From assembly GCF_019703515.2 (NCBI RefSeq), contig NC_059388.1, forward strand, positions 4,429,979 to 4,493,978: a stretch of 64,000 nucleotides of DNA, read 5' to 3'. Every line of letters begins with the position of its first letter. Position 1 is the stretch's first letter. The position numbers were made by a program, and so were the translations under genes. The DNA comes from Myxocyprinus asiaticus. Lineage: Eukaryota > Chordata > Actinopteri > Cypriniformes > Catostomidae. The notes below the pieces were generated by a model. That model searched no databases, had not been told where the DNA came from, and worked only from the letters and a program-made list of their open reading frames with translations. Of the stretch, positions 10,241 to 21,730 are shown piece by piece.

Positions 10241-11228
10241 TTGGGGCATAAGTCTGATGCTGAGGACTCGACTGGGCTCCCACCTTTGGATGCGTTCGCC
10301 CAGTCGAAGCCTGACACGCAGCTGGCAGCCATGCTTGCCCGGGCGGCTGCGTGTGTTGGGCTGGAGTGGAACCGTCATCCCCCCCCCCCGAACCCTCGCA
10401 GCCTGACAATTGGTTCCTGGGCCGGAGGTGCACAAGGAGCCCACGAGGTCATGGCGGGCACCCTTCACTGCCCGGATCTGGTCTCTGAGCTCCTCTGCTC
10501 TCACTACCCTTGATGGTGGGGCTGCCAGGGGGTACTCGGAGATTCCCCAGGTGGTTAAGGCGGTTGTAGTGCACCTGTGCCCGCAAAATGACGCCACCTG
10601 GTGGGGCCACCTGAGACCACCATCCAGCGTTGTAGGGTTACGTCGTCTCTGGCGACTAAGGCCTGCGGTGCCGCTGGACAGGCCGCCTCAGCCCTGCACG
10701 CCATGGCTCTCCCTGCAAGTGCACCAAGCCAAGGTGCTAAGAGAACTGCAGGAGAGTAGTTCTGACCTGGGATTGATGCAGGAGCTGCACTCGGCGACCG
10801 ACCTCGCTCTCCGGGCAACAAAGGTCATGGTGCGGACTCTCGGGCAGGCGATGTCCACCCTGGTGGTCCAGGAGCACCACCTATGGCTCAACTTGGTCAA
10901 GATGTGGGAAAATGACAAGGTACGGTTCCTTGAGGCCCCCGTCTCCCAGGTCAGCCTGTTCAGCGACACCGTCGAGGACTTCACCCAGCAGTTCTCGGCG
11001 GTGAAACAGCAGATGGAGGCTATTCAGCACATCCTGCATCGGCGCGGTTTAAGACCTCGCACTTCGTCTGCTCGTCGCCAAGGGCATCCTCCTTCTGCAA
11101 CAACACCGGTTCCGCCGCAGCCCGCCCCCGTGGCCCGGCCCCGGCGTGGAGCCACCCGCAGGAAGCAGACACCACCCGTCTCACGGCTGGCCGCCAAGAA
11201 CACGAGGAAGGCTTCGAAGCACCCCTGA
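10241..11228 (+). pseudogene. DIRS gag-like protein
   Basis: A 272-codon frame (10410-11228) follows a short frame (10241-10513) that holds the more N-terminal part, so the gene is broken once. The C-terminal third is basic and proline-rich (QPAPVARPRRGATRRKQ), as expected of a nucleic-acid-binding tail. A long helical middle (LGLMQELHSATDLALRATK) matches the antisense remnant in copy 2. The gag would package the RNA. No CCHC knuckle is seen. Confidence 0.75.
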
Positions 11229-11649
11229 GACGGGCGACCCAGGCATGTGGAGACCTGCTGCAGGCCTAGAAATGGTATGCAGACCACTCCATCCCCTGGT
11301 GGGGGGCTAGGAGGAGAATCCTTTGCCTTTCCGTTGATTCACCGCATGCCCGAAGGCACAAACACGCCCACACCTGGTTAGTTCCGATGGACTGCGGGGA
11401 CGATATTCCTCCTCCCCCCTCCCCGGCCGATCCTATGGTTGGTATCAGGAGCAAGGTAAGTGCTTCAATGTCCCTGGACTCAGCACGGCCACAGGGCTCG
11501 AGCCCTCTCGACGTGGCGCCTCAGGCTCCGCCCCGCTGCAAGGCCCCACCCGCTGGTACGTCTGACGAGATTGTTCCCTTGGTCCCCCTTGCCCCGAGCT
11601 TGGACGAGTGGCTTGCGCTTCCCAACCCGTCGCGATGGCTGACCCGAAC

Positions 11650-12953
11650 CATCCGACTTGGCTAGTGTTTCAGTTTGCCAGGTGCCCACCTGGGTTCAGC
11701 GGTGTCTGCTTCACCTCGGTGAAGGGCGAGAACGCTGCTACCTTGCGTGCGGAGATCACTACCCTTCTACGGAAGGATGCGATGGAGCCTGTCCCTCCAG
11801 CTGAGATGAAGAAGGGGTTTTACAGCCCCTACTTCATCGTACCAAAGAAAGGTGGTGGGTTGCAGCCAATCTTGGACCTGTGAGTACTGAACCGGGCTTT
11901 GCACAGATTCCCGTTCAAGATGCTGATGCAAAAACGCATTCTAGCGAGCGTCCGGCATCAAGATAGGTTTGCGGCGGTAGACCTGAAGGTCACGTACTTC
12001 CACATCTCGGTTTTACCTCGACACAGACCCTTCCTGTGGTTTTCTTTCGAGGGCCGGGCGTACCAGTACAAGGTCCTCCCTTTTGTCCTGTCCTTGGTAA
12101 GGGAAGTGGCCGTCCGCATTCTAAACTATCTCGACAACTGGATAATCCTAGCTCACTCTCCAGATGTTTTCTGTGTGCACAGGGACCTGGTGCTCACGCA
12201 CCTCAGCCGGCTGGGGCTTCGGGTCAACTAGGAAAAGAGCAAGCTCTCCCCGGTTCAGAGCATATCTTTTCTTGGCTTGGAGTTGGACTCAGTCTCGATG
12301 TTGGCATGCCTCACAAACGAGCATGCATGGCTGAAGGCGTTCAGACGGAGGACAGCATTTCCACTGAAACTTTTCAGAGGCTCCTGGTGCATATGGCATC
12401 CTCAGCGGTGGCCACACTGCTTGGATTGATGCATATGAGACCGCTTCAGCACTGGCTTCAGACTCGAGTCCCGAGATGGGCATGGTGCCAATGGACACAT
12501 TGCGTGGTCGTCACGCCGATCTGTCACCGCCTCTTCAGCCTGTGGACCGACCTAGCATTTCTACGGGTAGGGGTTCCCCTAGAGCAGGTCTCCAGGCACG
12601 TCTTGGTTACAACGGACGCCTCCAAGATGGGCTGGAGCACCGTATGCAATGGGCATGCAGCTGCCGGCTCTTGGACTGGCCCACGGCTGCGTTGGCACAT
12701 CAACTGCCTCGAGTTGTTGGCAGTACTGCTCACCCTGTGGAGGCTCCGGCCATTGATCCAGGGCGAGCATGTGTTGGTCCGGACAGACAACACGGTGACG
12801 GTAGCATACATCAACCGCCAAGGCGGCCTACACTCCCGTTGCATGTCACAACTCGCCCACCGTCTCCTCCTCTGGAGTCAGCAGTGCTTCAAGTCACTGC
12901 GAACCACTCACATCCCGGGCGACCTCAACACCGCAGCGGACGGGCTGTCATGA
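11650..12953 (+). pseudogene. DIRS reverse transcriptase-RNase H, broken
   Basis: The RT starts with a GFYSPYFIVPKKGGGLQPILDL block that ends at a TGA at 11881-11883. It resumes at 11899 with motif A as AAVDLKVTYF, where copy 2 has DLKDAYF. Between LPFVLSL and VRILNYLDN about 25 residues are missing. The catalytic motif reads YLDN, where copy 2 has YLDD. A TAG at 12229-12231 and a frameshift near 12370 follow. The RNase H portion is well kept: TTDAS, CLELLAVL, RTDN and AAD carry its four acidic residues. The frame ends at a TGA at 12951-12953. Confidence 0.88.
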
Positions 12954-14101
12954 CAGGTTACACTCAGGGGAGAGTGGAGACTCCACCCCCAGGTGGTCCA
13001 GCTGATTTGGAGTCGATTCAGTCGAGCACAGGTAGACCCGTTTGCTTCCCGGGAATCCTCCCACTGCCCACTTTGGTACGCCCTGACTGAGGCACCCCTT
13101 GGTATAGATGCACTGGCACACAGCTGGCCCCTGGGACTACACAAATATGTGTTTTCCCCAGTAAGCCTACTTGCACAAACCCTGTGCAAGGTCAGGGAGG
13201 ACGAGGAGTAGGTTGTCCTAGTGGCACCCTACTGGCCCACCCAGACGTGGTTCTCGGACCTCACGCTCCTTGCAACAGCCACCCCCCCGGTGAATTCCCC
13301 TGAGGAAGGACCTTCTTTCTCAGGGATGGGGCACCATCTGGCACCCGCAACCAGACCCCTGGAATCTCCACGTCTGGCCCTTGGATGGGACGTGGAAGAC
13401 CTAAGTGGTAGACACAATCACTCAGGCTAGGGCTCCCTCTATGAGGCGCCTGTATGCCTTGAAGTGGCGTCTGTTCGCTAAGTGGTGTTCTTCCCGATGC
13501 GAAGACCCCCAGAGATGCGCAGTCGGATCGGTGCTTTCCTTCCTGCAGGCGAGGCTGGAGGGGCACTGTCCCCCTCCACCTTTAAGGTGTATGTAGCCGC
13601 CATTTTGGCACATCATGATGCAATAGATGGTAAGTATTTGGGGAAGCACGACTTGATCAGCAGGTTCCTGAGAGGCGCTAGGAGGTTGAATTCCCCTCGT
13701 GGGACCTCTCTTTAGTCCTTTGGGGTCTACGGGGAGCTCCCTTCGAGCCCCTGGAGTCAGTTGAGCTTAAGGCACTCTCTTTGAAGACTGGCTTCCTGAT
13801 TGCGCTCACTTCCATCAAGAGGGTAGGGGACCTGCAGGTGTTCTCTGTCAGCGAAACGTGCCTGGAGTTCGGTCCGGGCTACTCTCACGTGATCCTGAGA
13901 CCCCAAGCGGGCTATGTGCCCAAGGTTCCCATGACCCCGTTTAGGGATCAGGTGGTGAACCTGCATGCTTTATGCATCTATTTGGATGGCACGCAGAGCT
14001 TTAGAAGCTCCGAGCAGCTCTTTGTCTGCTTGGTGGGCAGCGGAAAGGGAGCGCTGTCTCCAAACAGAGGATCGCCCATTGGGTCATTGATGCCATCATG
14101 A
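12954..14101 (+). pseudogene. DIRS post-RNase H region and tyrosine recombinase, broken
   Basis: In the frame after the RNase H stop comes a conserved block (VVQLIWSRF, LWYALTEAPLGIDALAHSWP, SLLAQTLCKVREDEE), ended by a TAG near 13209. The VDTITQARAPS block opens the recombinase core. Its pieces occupy different frames at 13405-13596, about 13570-13712 and 13781-14101 (ALTSIKRVGDLQ, LRPQAGYVPKVP, SSEQLFVCL). An AHSTR-like block near 14150 is out of frame, and I do not find the catalytic tyrosine. The recombinase would insert the circular cDNA. Confidence 0.82.
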
Positions 14102-14544
14102 TGGCATATCACGCTCAGGACGTGCCGCCCCCCATGGGGCTACAAGCCCACTCTACTAGGAGTGGGCACCGGGCGGGGTGTGGTCTTCGTGGTGTCTTCC
14201 CCTTGGGAGTGACACCCTCCTGATGTAGACACTTATGGCCCCCTGCCAGTAAACAAAATTCCACTCTTCCACTCTGGGGAGAAAAAAGAGGAAAAGAGGC
14301 CACGGCTGGGCTAGCCTGTCCCTATTTGTTGGGCAAGTTGACTTGTTCCCAAAGGACCGTTCGACGCTCATAAGAGCATTGGGGGAGGTTACGTGACGGC
14401 CTGGTGCACTGGCTTTGAGGCACACAACGGTCTGCCCGTCTCGCACCGCCAGTCCACGTAACAGTTCAGCTTATTGTGGCGTTTCGTATAGGGACCCCTA
14501 GTGTCACTACATCGGCACAACGTCGAGTGAGTGACAGATAGGGA

Positions 14545-14868
14545 ACGTCCTGGTTACTTTCGTAACCTCTGTTCCCTGATGGAGGGATGAGACGTTGTGT
14601 CCCTCTTGCCACAATATTGAACTACCCGCCTTGTCTCGGCTCCTCAGCACAAAACCTGAATGAGTGGTTGCGAGCCAGCTCCTTTTACACCCGTATGTCT
14701 GGAGGAGTGGCATGCAAATTCCACTTGCCAATTCCCATTGGCCTTTTTCAAAATCAGAGGTGTTTGAGGCTCCCAAGAGTGACCACCAGTGTCACTACAT
14801 TGACACAATGTCTCATTCCCTCCATCAGGGAACAGAGGTTACGATAGTAACTAGGACGTTTTCCTCCC
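14545..14868. repeat. DIRS 3' terminal inverted-repeat structure (copy 1)
   Basis: The 'cctctgttccctgatggaggga' block at about 14566-14587 and its reverse complement at about 14818-14840 bracket a 330-base segment. The same arrangement occurs in copy 2 at 21731-22070. The segment includes repeats also found at the opposite end of copy 2. Confidence 0.75.
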
Positions 14869-15155
14869 GAAACAACAACTTTTGGCCGCCAGTGTACGTT
14901 ATATGAAATTGGGTGTTAATAATGTGCTTTAAATCATTATATTCTTCTATGTGCCACATTTCAGTAATTGGAGTGCCTTTTGAACAAGCAGTTTAGTGTG
15001 TAAAAATGTTATACATATACTGACATATAAGCCCATGTACTGTACCAGCAAGTTTTCTGCAACATGCATTTGTACTGTTTGTCTTTTGTATGATGTTACT
15101 ATAAGAGTGATCATAAATAGAAGGCTTAAATACTTCACATGTATTATTATTATAC

Positions 15156-15229
15156 CTGCACTATGTCTCTCTCGGCATATCTGCCCCTTGATGAAATCCT
15201 GACTTCATCTCCATCCAGCTCGATCATGG
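15156..15229 (-). CDS. cpne8-like: Copine exon 6 of 6 seen (copine-8-like)
   Basis: A 74-bp exon is preceded by ..CTCAG and followed by GTATAA on the minus strand. With the single G carried from the previous exon it reads A, then [20 protein letters not shown] and DIVQ. This is the conserved copine block after the vWA core strand VGVG. The exon ends in phase 0. The next exon should encode an FVPFRDY-like block; I did not find it and suspect it lies left of the window. Copines are calcium-dependent membrane-binding proteins with two C2 domains followed by this vWA domain. Confidence 0.9.
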
Positions 15230-15651
15230 CTGAGGACACACACGAGATACACGCATGAGCAGTGACATGGAAACTATGTGTAAGAAGTGTGTTTGTGTTC
15301 GACTATCCATGTGGATTTGTTTGAGAGTGTCTGTATATGTGTGAGTTTTTTAGTCTCATTTCATTATTACTAAACCCATCTGCATTAGTGTCAGTGCGTG
15401 CGGGGATCCACTGTCACATTACATGCTCATTTACTCTCTAGCACACAATCCTTTATCCATTGCAAGTTCGGGTCCATAATGAGCATCACTATAAAGCAAA
15501 CATCACATCTAGTGGCTGAGGGGGATGTGCATATAACCAAGATGTAAAATAACATAGAGGAATACAAAAATGAGGATGAAAAGAAAATTAGCAATATGAA
15601 TTCTAAGAATAGAGGAGGAGGTGCAACTTTAAAAAGTCTAAAAAGTCTTAC

Positions 15652-15709
15652 CGTCAAACTCAGCTGGTCCAACTCCAACGATAATAACTGACATGGGAAG
15701 ACATGCAGC
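15652..15709 (-). CDS. cpne8-like: Copine exon 5 of 6 seen
   Basis: A 58-bp exon lies between TTTCAG and GTAAGA. It encodes AACLPMSVIIVGVGPAEFD plus one base, which completes the first codon (GCC, Ala) of the next exon. The LPMS-IIVGVG strand is diagnostic of copines. The intron to exon 6 is only about 420 bp, whereas the other introns here are long and filled with repeats. Confidence 0.93.
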
Positions 15710-17082
15710 CTGAAATGGAGACAAACAGATTAAATACACTTTTAATTATGAATGCTTACATAATCTCTCAAACTGTAAATATGAAAAGGTTGATGGCTTA
15801 TTAAGTAACTGTGATGATATTAGCATGCATCTAATTAACAGAGAGATCTGTTAAGGCATGCAAAATATCTTGTTATTTATTGCTTTGTGATGAATTTTGT
15901 TATTCATAAAACTGTATATTTAAAGCATTGACTGCGTGGATGATGCATCTGCTAATTATTTTTAAAACTGAACATCAACATAAAGAATCACGGTGTATAA
16001 TATTAGAAATAAAGGTTACAAAAAGGGTTTTACAGCCTGATTTCATAGGAAAACCTTCTATTTTCTTTTACCCCAAGTTCCAATAATAACATAGGAGAAC
16101 GTTTTCATGTTCTTATTATGTCATAGAAAAAAAGTTCCAATAAGGTAGTTCCTATAAAGTCATAGGAGAACCTTTTTAGTTCCTATTATGTAATCATAGA
16201 ACATTTTCAAGTACTTAGTATGTTGTCATCAGCATTGTTGGTGCAATCTATTATATAGATAATTATATAGATATAGATTATATAGATAAAGAAATTAGTA
16301 ACTGTAATTAATTATTAATATTATTAATATCTAATGGTCTCATATAAGTCAGAAAGTAGTCTAATCTAAATACAAGAATTTAAAATGTAATGCATTACAG
16401 TTGCTTACTTTCAATTACGGTAATTACTTTGACGTACATTACTTGGGTAACATTTTTTTTAATACATTTTAAACATATTATTTTTTTAAATATGTGTTTT
16501 AGAAAATCACTTAAATCTAATTAGTAATGTGATTACATACTTCACTAAGAAATCGGTAAAGTAATCTGATTACAATTTTAGGGAAATAATTAGTCATTTG
16601 AAGTGGTCATAGGATAACATTTTAAGGTCTTATGAGGTCACAGAATATTTTTATGTAACTATGATGTCCTTGAAGAACCTTTTCATGTTCCTATGATGTC
16701 ATAGGATACCAAATACCTATGATGGAATTGAAGGACAAGCATTGTAAGCTCCTGTGATGTAATAGGAGAACCTTTTTGAGTTCTAAAAAAAACCCCACAA
16801 TTATTTACTGGTGTTTTAAAAAACCCAAACATCACTTTTCTTCTATTATAGAATCATGTTATCCACAACCAATACACTAACCTGAACAACCGATAATGTT
16901 TCATGAATTTTTATCTCCAAAGAGCCATATAGTCAACTCATGAATACAGCTAAAAATTATAAGAAGAGGAATTTTCAGGTGCTAAAAGAACCTCTAAAGA
17001 ACCTTTATTTTATAAGTTGAATCTATGTTTCAGATGGTAATATATCATCTATGGAGGACTGCAGTGATGATTGGACACCCAC
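15710..17082. other. Copine intron with interrupted minisatellite
   Basis: The intron between exons 4 and 5 as seen here. It contains the 'gttcctatgatgtcatagg' minisatellite at about 16045-16215 and 16605-16785. These are separated by AT-rich sequence resembling a common fish 'aatgtaatctgattac' repeat (about 16370-16590). Confidence 0.6.
16045..16785. repeat. Interrupted minisatellite ('cataggagaac' family)
   Basis: The phrase 'tcctat.atgtcataggagaacctttt' recurs imperfectly about every 50-60 bases on both sides of a 390-base AT-rich insert. The copies are diverged. Confidence 0.6.
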
Positions 17083-17185
17083 ATTAACAATAGACTCCTT
17101 GGCCTGGGCCATATCTGATATCACTCCATCTGTGATGATGAGCAGGATAAAGTACTGTGAGCCATCCTTTACTGAGGCAGCATAT
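17083..17185 (-). CDS. cpne8-like: Copine exon 4 of 6 seen
   Basis: A 103-bp exon starts after TCTGCAG with the base that completes AGA (Arg) from the previous exon. It encodes [20 protein letters not shown] and then [14 protein letters not shown]. The [13 protein letters not shown] strand is the conserved centre of the copine vWA domain. The donor reads GTGGGT, a legal but less common form. Translating past it gives non-copine sequence, which supports the boundary. Confidence 0.94.
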
Positions 17186-17952
17186 CTGCAGAAGAGAGCA
17201 CACATAATATTTAACATCTCGTTACTGCGGTATATTAACCTAAAGCCTCTTAGCTTGTAAAATAATCTGACAGTGTATAATTACATTGCAGTTCTGGCTT
17301 CGCAATAATTTTTTATCAGCTTATGAGGTAAATAAAGTAGAAGGAGACATTGAGTACTTTAGAGAGAAGCAGGAAGCAAGAAATATATTCTAAACAGTTA
17401 AACAAATTTCACTTCAGGTAAAGTTTAGCAAATGCACAACAATATTGCTTGCATAACCATACCGTTTGTTTGAGAATGGATAACGCACTTAAAATCGTAT
17501 TGAAGTGGCTTGAAGAGCGCAGTTCTATTTGGCGTTTTGACTTTGTCTATTTCCAACTCAAACAGGATGTGGGGGCGGGACATGTAGGCTAATAGGCTTT
17601 AGTTTACAGCCACACACAGACCCCCATAACCCTATTCACCGTGCTGCTCATGCCAAAGCCAGTTACCAGGGAAACTGAGAACCTATCTCAATACCGACAT
17701 GCTTTTCCTCTGACTTGAAAACCGAAAAATTATCTATCTGACAACATTAATTCATAACCAGCCCACAAGCACACACAGCACTTCACGGTCTTTGTTCATG
17801 ATGAGACCGGAGCCATTGTGCAAGTCTAGTGCAGATGAATGAGAAACAAACATTTTTGAAATATTGTGATAATTTACTTTTGTTTTGAGTCACAATACAC
17901 TAAATGTGAAAATATAAAGAACACTTACTTGTGCTGTACATCACCCTTACAA
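17186..17952. other. Copine intron, no recognised element
   Basis: Part of the 10.7-kb intron between exons 3 and 4. No coding frame or named repeat was recognised here. Confidence 0.5.
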
Positions 17953-18511
17953 AAATCGAGAGTTCATAGCAATTTGCAGCAAATTCGCCATTGTCACATG
18001 CAAATGAATTTGCGGCAAACCTTTGGCAACAATGGACAATTTGCCACAAGTTTGCCGCAAAGCTAAGAGCTGCAAACTTCTGGCAAACATTTGCAGCAAA
18101 TGGAAAGCTCATTTGCATGTGAAAATAACGAACGGCAAATTTGCGTCAAGTTTACAGCTAGTTTGCCTGTATTAAAAAATATGAATGAACTCCAGCTGAT
18201 GGAAGCATTCAGGTGTGAAATACCTCGAACACAACCGCAAATTATTCCTTCGAAATGTAAAAATTCAAGCCAGCGGAACTGTAACCAAAGAATTTTGGGG
18301 AATTGAACAGGGTTTTGGGATGGGAAGAGCCGAAAATACACCTCCTCACCACCTCTGAGCAAGGTCTGTGTACATGACAGGCTCTTAAAGGGACGGGGTT
18401 AAAACTGACTAAATACTTTTGACTATTGTCTGCGGTCTCGCAGGTTTGCCGCAAATTCATTTGCATGTGACAATGGCGAATTTGCTGCAAATTGCTATGA
18501 ACTCTCGATTT
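17953..18511. mobile_element. Non-autonomous element with perfect 70-bp terminal inverted repeats
   Basis: Bases 17953-18022 and 18442-18511 are exact reverse complements over 70 bases, beginning AAATCGAGAGTTCATAGC. The 559-bp unit has no coding frame of note. Its interior repeats the 'ttgc(g/a)gcaaa' motif of the arms. It is a MITE-like DNA element. The arms are identical, so the insertion or the last homogenisation is recent. A clear target-site duplication is not visible, and the family is not recognised. Confidence 0.85.
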
Positions 18512-18674
18512 CAGCCAAAAAGCATTGCATTACATAACCAACTACATTTAAAAGCTTGTTCTAGTGTGATAATGCGGTAGCTCAGCAGAGAAAAGTCATA
18601 TCAGCCAAAAAGCATTGCATTACATAACCAACTACATTTAAAAGCTTGTTCTAGTGTGATAATGCGGTAGCTCA
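18511..18674 (+). repeat. Direct duplication of a 74-base segment at 90-base spacing
   Basis: The segment beginning 'tcagccaaaaagcattgc' occurs at 18511 and again at 18601. Both copies run identically to 'gcggtagctca'. The first copy abuts the end of the inverted-repeat element. Confidence 0.9.
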
Positions 18675-18960
18675 ACTGATAGAGCATTGCACTTTCAATT
18701 GCAAAGGACTGGGGTATGAGTCCTAAAGAGCATGCAAGTTTACACTTGAGGCGAAAGTATCATAGAAACACCTCAGAATTACACGGTTGCTTCAGCAATT
18801 GCATTTTATCTCTCTTATTTGCTATTATAAAAATTTCAGTTAGGTTTAGGTTGAAGGTTTAGGGCAGGAAGTTAGGTTTTATTGATTTAGAACTAGATAA
18901 AGCATTCATGTTTTAAACCTCAACTGTTTGGGAGAACATTTAATGCAACAATCTTTTCAT
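18655..18960 (+). mobile_element. tRNA-derived SINE
   Basis: The head 'gcggtagctcaactgatagag' has an A-box-like form, and 'ggggtatgagtcc' about 45 bases on matches a B box. The body ('ggttgcttcagcaat', 'ggtttaggttgaaggtttaggg', 'tgatttagaac') is shared with 58260-58830 and partly with 32560-33000. The cloverleaf is imperfect, so this is not a working tRNA gene. Confidence 0.65.
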
Positions 18961-19885
18961 CTCCCCAGTAACAAAACAGGAAAATGTGCAAAGAAGAAGA
19001 TCCAGGCAAATCCCTCAGTTCATAAATGTTAGCTCTGAAAGAGCAATATAAAAGCGGCTTATTATTAAACCATGTGGGTGCGACCTATGGTAGATACACA
19101 CAGAGAGATTAGAGCAGATTTTACAGATCTGTCATCAGCACACAAGAGTAGACACCACAGTGTGTGTGCGTGAAGCAGTGGGGTGATAATGACTTGATGG
19201 ACTGTTCTTTACTTGTTCTAAAGAAAATCCATGAAATGGACTTATAAATAGATACACAGTGTGAGGACGCGTCAGTCCACTGACTGTGGATTACTTAAAA
19301 CCATTAATTAGTGTGGATTTAACATGGGATTTGTGAGTATAGAGAGGCCTCATGTGCAATAACAAAACATAATGAGTTTTAGAAACATATTCTAGTGCAA
19401 ACACAGTCATATGCTGCAATAAATAACAGCCAATTTAATAATATCATAACACCTGTGTTAAAGTGTTGAGAATGACTATCAAAGCTAGCAGAACACAGGT
19501 ACAACAAATTAAAGGTACATAACATACAGCTGCCCAAATTAATCAAGGAATAATTGCTTAGAAGCAGCAATTTGGCAGTGAGCAACAGTGTCCGTAGACT
19601 TTTCAGTGGTACTGGTTCCGATTTTTCACTTTCATTTACTTAATAAAAAAATCTTTAATATAGAGTTCTAAAGCATGAACCAAACCAACCAGCTAAATTA
19701 TCACTACATTATAACATGTGATTCAATGCATGAGGGTATTTGAAAACCTGACAAAAATACAAATCTGTGTATGCATTTTATAAGGGACTGAACTACTCAT
19801 CCCATCACGCATTGCGAATGACGTAATTGAGTCAAACATGGTTGTACAGTGTGTAGTTATTGACTGCAAGACATTGATTGATATT
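18961..19885. other. Intronic spacer
   Basis: No coding frame or named element. The segment up to 19885 and the segment after 20147 appear to be one sequence interrupted by the palindromic element. Confidence 0.5.
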
Positions 19886-20146
19886 TAAATATGAAATGGA
19901 AAAGATCCCACACACTATCCTGGCTTGCAAAGAGTATAAAAATTTATTTAGCAATGTTTCGGTCACTCGACCTTCTTCAGGCATTTACCCTGACGAAGGT
20001 CGAGTGACCGAAACATTGCTGAATACATTCTTATACTCTTTGCAAGCCAGGATAGTGTGCGGGATTTTTTCCATTTCATTGACTTTGCTACAGCTTGTGT
20101 CCTACACACCTATCAATTACTTCTCATGTGTGCGAGGTTAGTTGTT
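19886..20146. mobile_element. Palindromic element with 14-bp target-site duplication
   Basis: The sequence CATTGATTGATATT occurs at 19872-19885 and again at 20147-20160, flanking the unit. Bases 19892-20078 form a near-perfect 187-bp palindrome centred near 19985, including 'gaccttcttcagg' pairing with 'cctgacgaaggtc'. The long direct repeat suggests target-primed insertion or a foldback element. The family is not recognised. The open frame on the plus strand is a consequence of the palindrome. Confidence 0.8.
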
Positions 20147-20621
20147 CATTGATTGATATTGAAGTATAGAATTTGTATTAGAAGACCATTAAAAAAGTAT
20201 TAGAGACTGACTCAGTTACATTGTTCACAATGCCTGGCCATAGCAATTAGAGCACTTTGAGCTATTTTGCTGCAATTAGTTTCCATGGAAACAGTGACTT
20301 TTCTGATTGGTGGATCTTGTTTCAGGATTATGGGTAGTGTAGTTTTTCACTAGGAAAAACTAGTTTTCTTTACTGTCTTTTCTTTAATGCCATATTTCCA
20401 AAACTGAAATAGGAAGTTTGTGCAGGAAATATTTAAGGGCTTGTCACTTTTGTTTAAAATATCCAATAGCCTTTTGTTTACATCACAGTTGTGAACCATG
20501 ATCTGCTACTTGCTATTGCTAGTTGGTGGAAGGTGGTATAAGGGGAGGGACAATACGTTATCAATATATTTTTGTCTGTAAACCTAGGGAGAAAGAGAAA
20601 AACTGTATATTTTAAATGTGT

Positions 20622-20622
20622 T

Positions 20623-20669
<47 letters not shown>
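20622..20669. repeat. (TC)n microsatellite
   Basis: A run of about 24 TC dinucleotides with one interruption at the start. Confidence 0.95.
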
Positions 20670-20671
<2 letters not shown>

Positions 20672-21134
20672 ACTTTTAGGAGAACACTATCATAAAGATG
20701 GCTTCAAAGCTAACAGACATGAACTAAATGGCACAAAACTCAAATTTTCATGGGGTCTTGAATGGTCATGGTCATTAGTTTGCAGTTCTTTCTCTTTTAA
20801 TGTCTATCAAACTGAATGGTTTCCTACATAAACATTGAAGAAATAACAAAGCTTTGTATTAGGAAGAACTGTATTGCCTTCTTCATTTGCATCTCCACAA
20901 CAAACAACAAGATAATACTGCCTGACAACAAGCAAATTGTTGATTTTCTAAGGAAAGAGCTACAGTAACTTACTTACTGTATTACTGAGTGGTGAATGCC
21001 AATTTATATTACAGCATAGCAGGCACAGTTATTATTTGGATACTGAAATGCGCTTAGACACTTTGCACTGCAACTGAAGCATAATGAATCAAATATTCTA
21101 TCGCAGGTGTTCACAGGCCCAAGAACTGTTAACA

Positions 21135-21340
21135 AAAACATTCAAGGGTTAGTTCCCCCCCAAAAAACAGAAAACTGTGTGATCATTTACCCTTATGTTA
21201 TTACAAAGCTGTATGACTTTCTGTCTGCCGTGGAACACAAAATAAGATGTTAGGTTGAATGTTCCATGGGAAAAAAAAGGGATTTTTTCATTTACTCACC
21301 CTCATGTTGTTCCAAACATGTATGACTTTATGTAATTTTA
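21135..21340 (-). repeat. Dispersed teleost repeat, two partial copies
   Basis: The phrases 'ggttagttc', 'tgatcatttaccctt' and 'gtatgactttctgtctgccgtggaacacaaa' are followed by 'tcatttactcaccctcatgttgttccaaac'. The same start phrases appear twice in tandem. The block is related, in reverse, to 9040-9283. It is non-coding. Confidence 0.55.
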
Positions 21341-21730
21341 TTCTGACATCTACCAGTGTGAAATACTCTTTTTCTAAGGTAAAGTATCTCTAGAAAACAA
21401 TTCAGAGCTATTTAGTCAAGATTATCTGTTTATATGATGTAAAAAATTTAATCAACATAACTTGTTTTCATTCATTTAACTTGTCACAATAATTTCTGTA
21501 ATTTCTACTTGATTTTTATGAATTTTCAGTTTCAACTCACAAGATAATTCAAAGTAAACTTTTCACTGCAAGTTGTAACTTTGGCATTTTACTTATAACT
21601 CCAGTTGTAAAGTTTTCAATTTTAATGAGTGTTTTTTTACAGTGAAATTCCGCCCTTTGCTGCTAATCCTCTTAATTTACAATCAGTATGTCATTTAGGT
21701 ACACATAAATTAACATTTCTGTGCTCAATG

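Larger units (their letters stand above)
10236..14868 (+). mobile_element. DIRS-like tyrosine-recombinase retrotransposon, 5' truncated (copy 1)
   Basis: The region is GC-rich and encodes, in order, a gag-like protein, an RT with RNase H, a conserved post-RNase H region and the N-terminal part of a tyrosine recombinase. This order is typical of fish DIRS elements. The 3' end carries the DIRS-type terminal inverted repeats (14545-14868). The 5' end starts inside gag and lacks the left terminal repeat that copy 2 shows at 27283-27463. DIRS elements integrate through a circular intermediate by the recombinase and make no target-site duplication. The element is inactive. Confidence 0.9.

Noticed and set aside
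10555..11287. Minus-strand frames over the first DIRS gag
   Set aside because: High-GC antisense shadows of the gag-like gene.
18655..18730. tRNA gene
   Set aside because: Box A and B are recognisable but the cloverleaf is imperfect, and the sequence continues into a SINE body.
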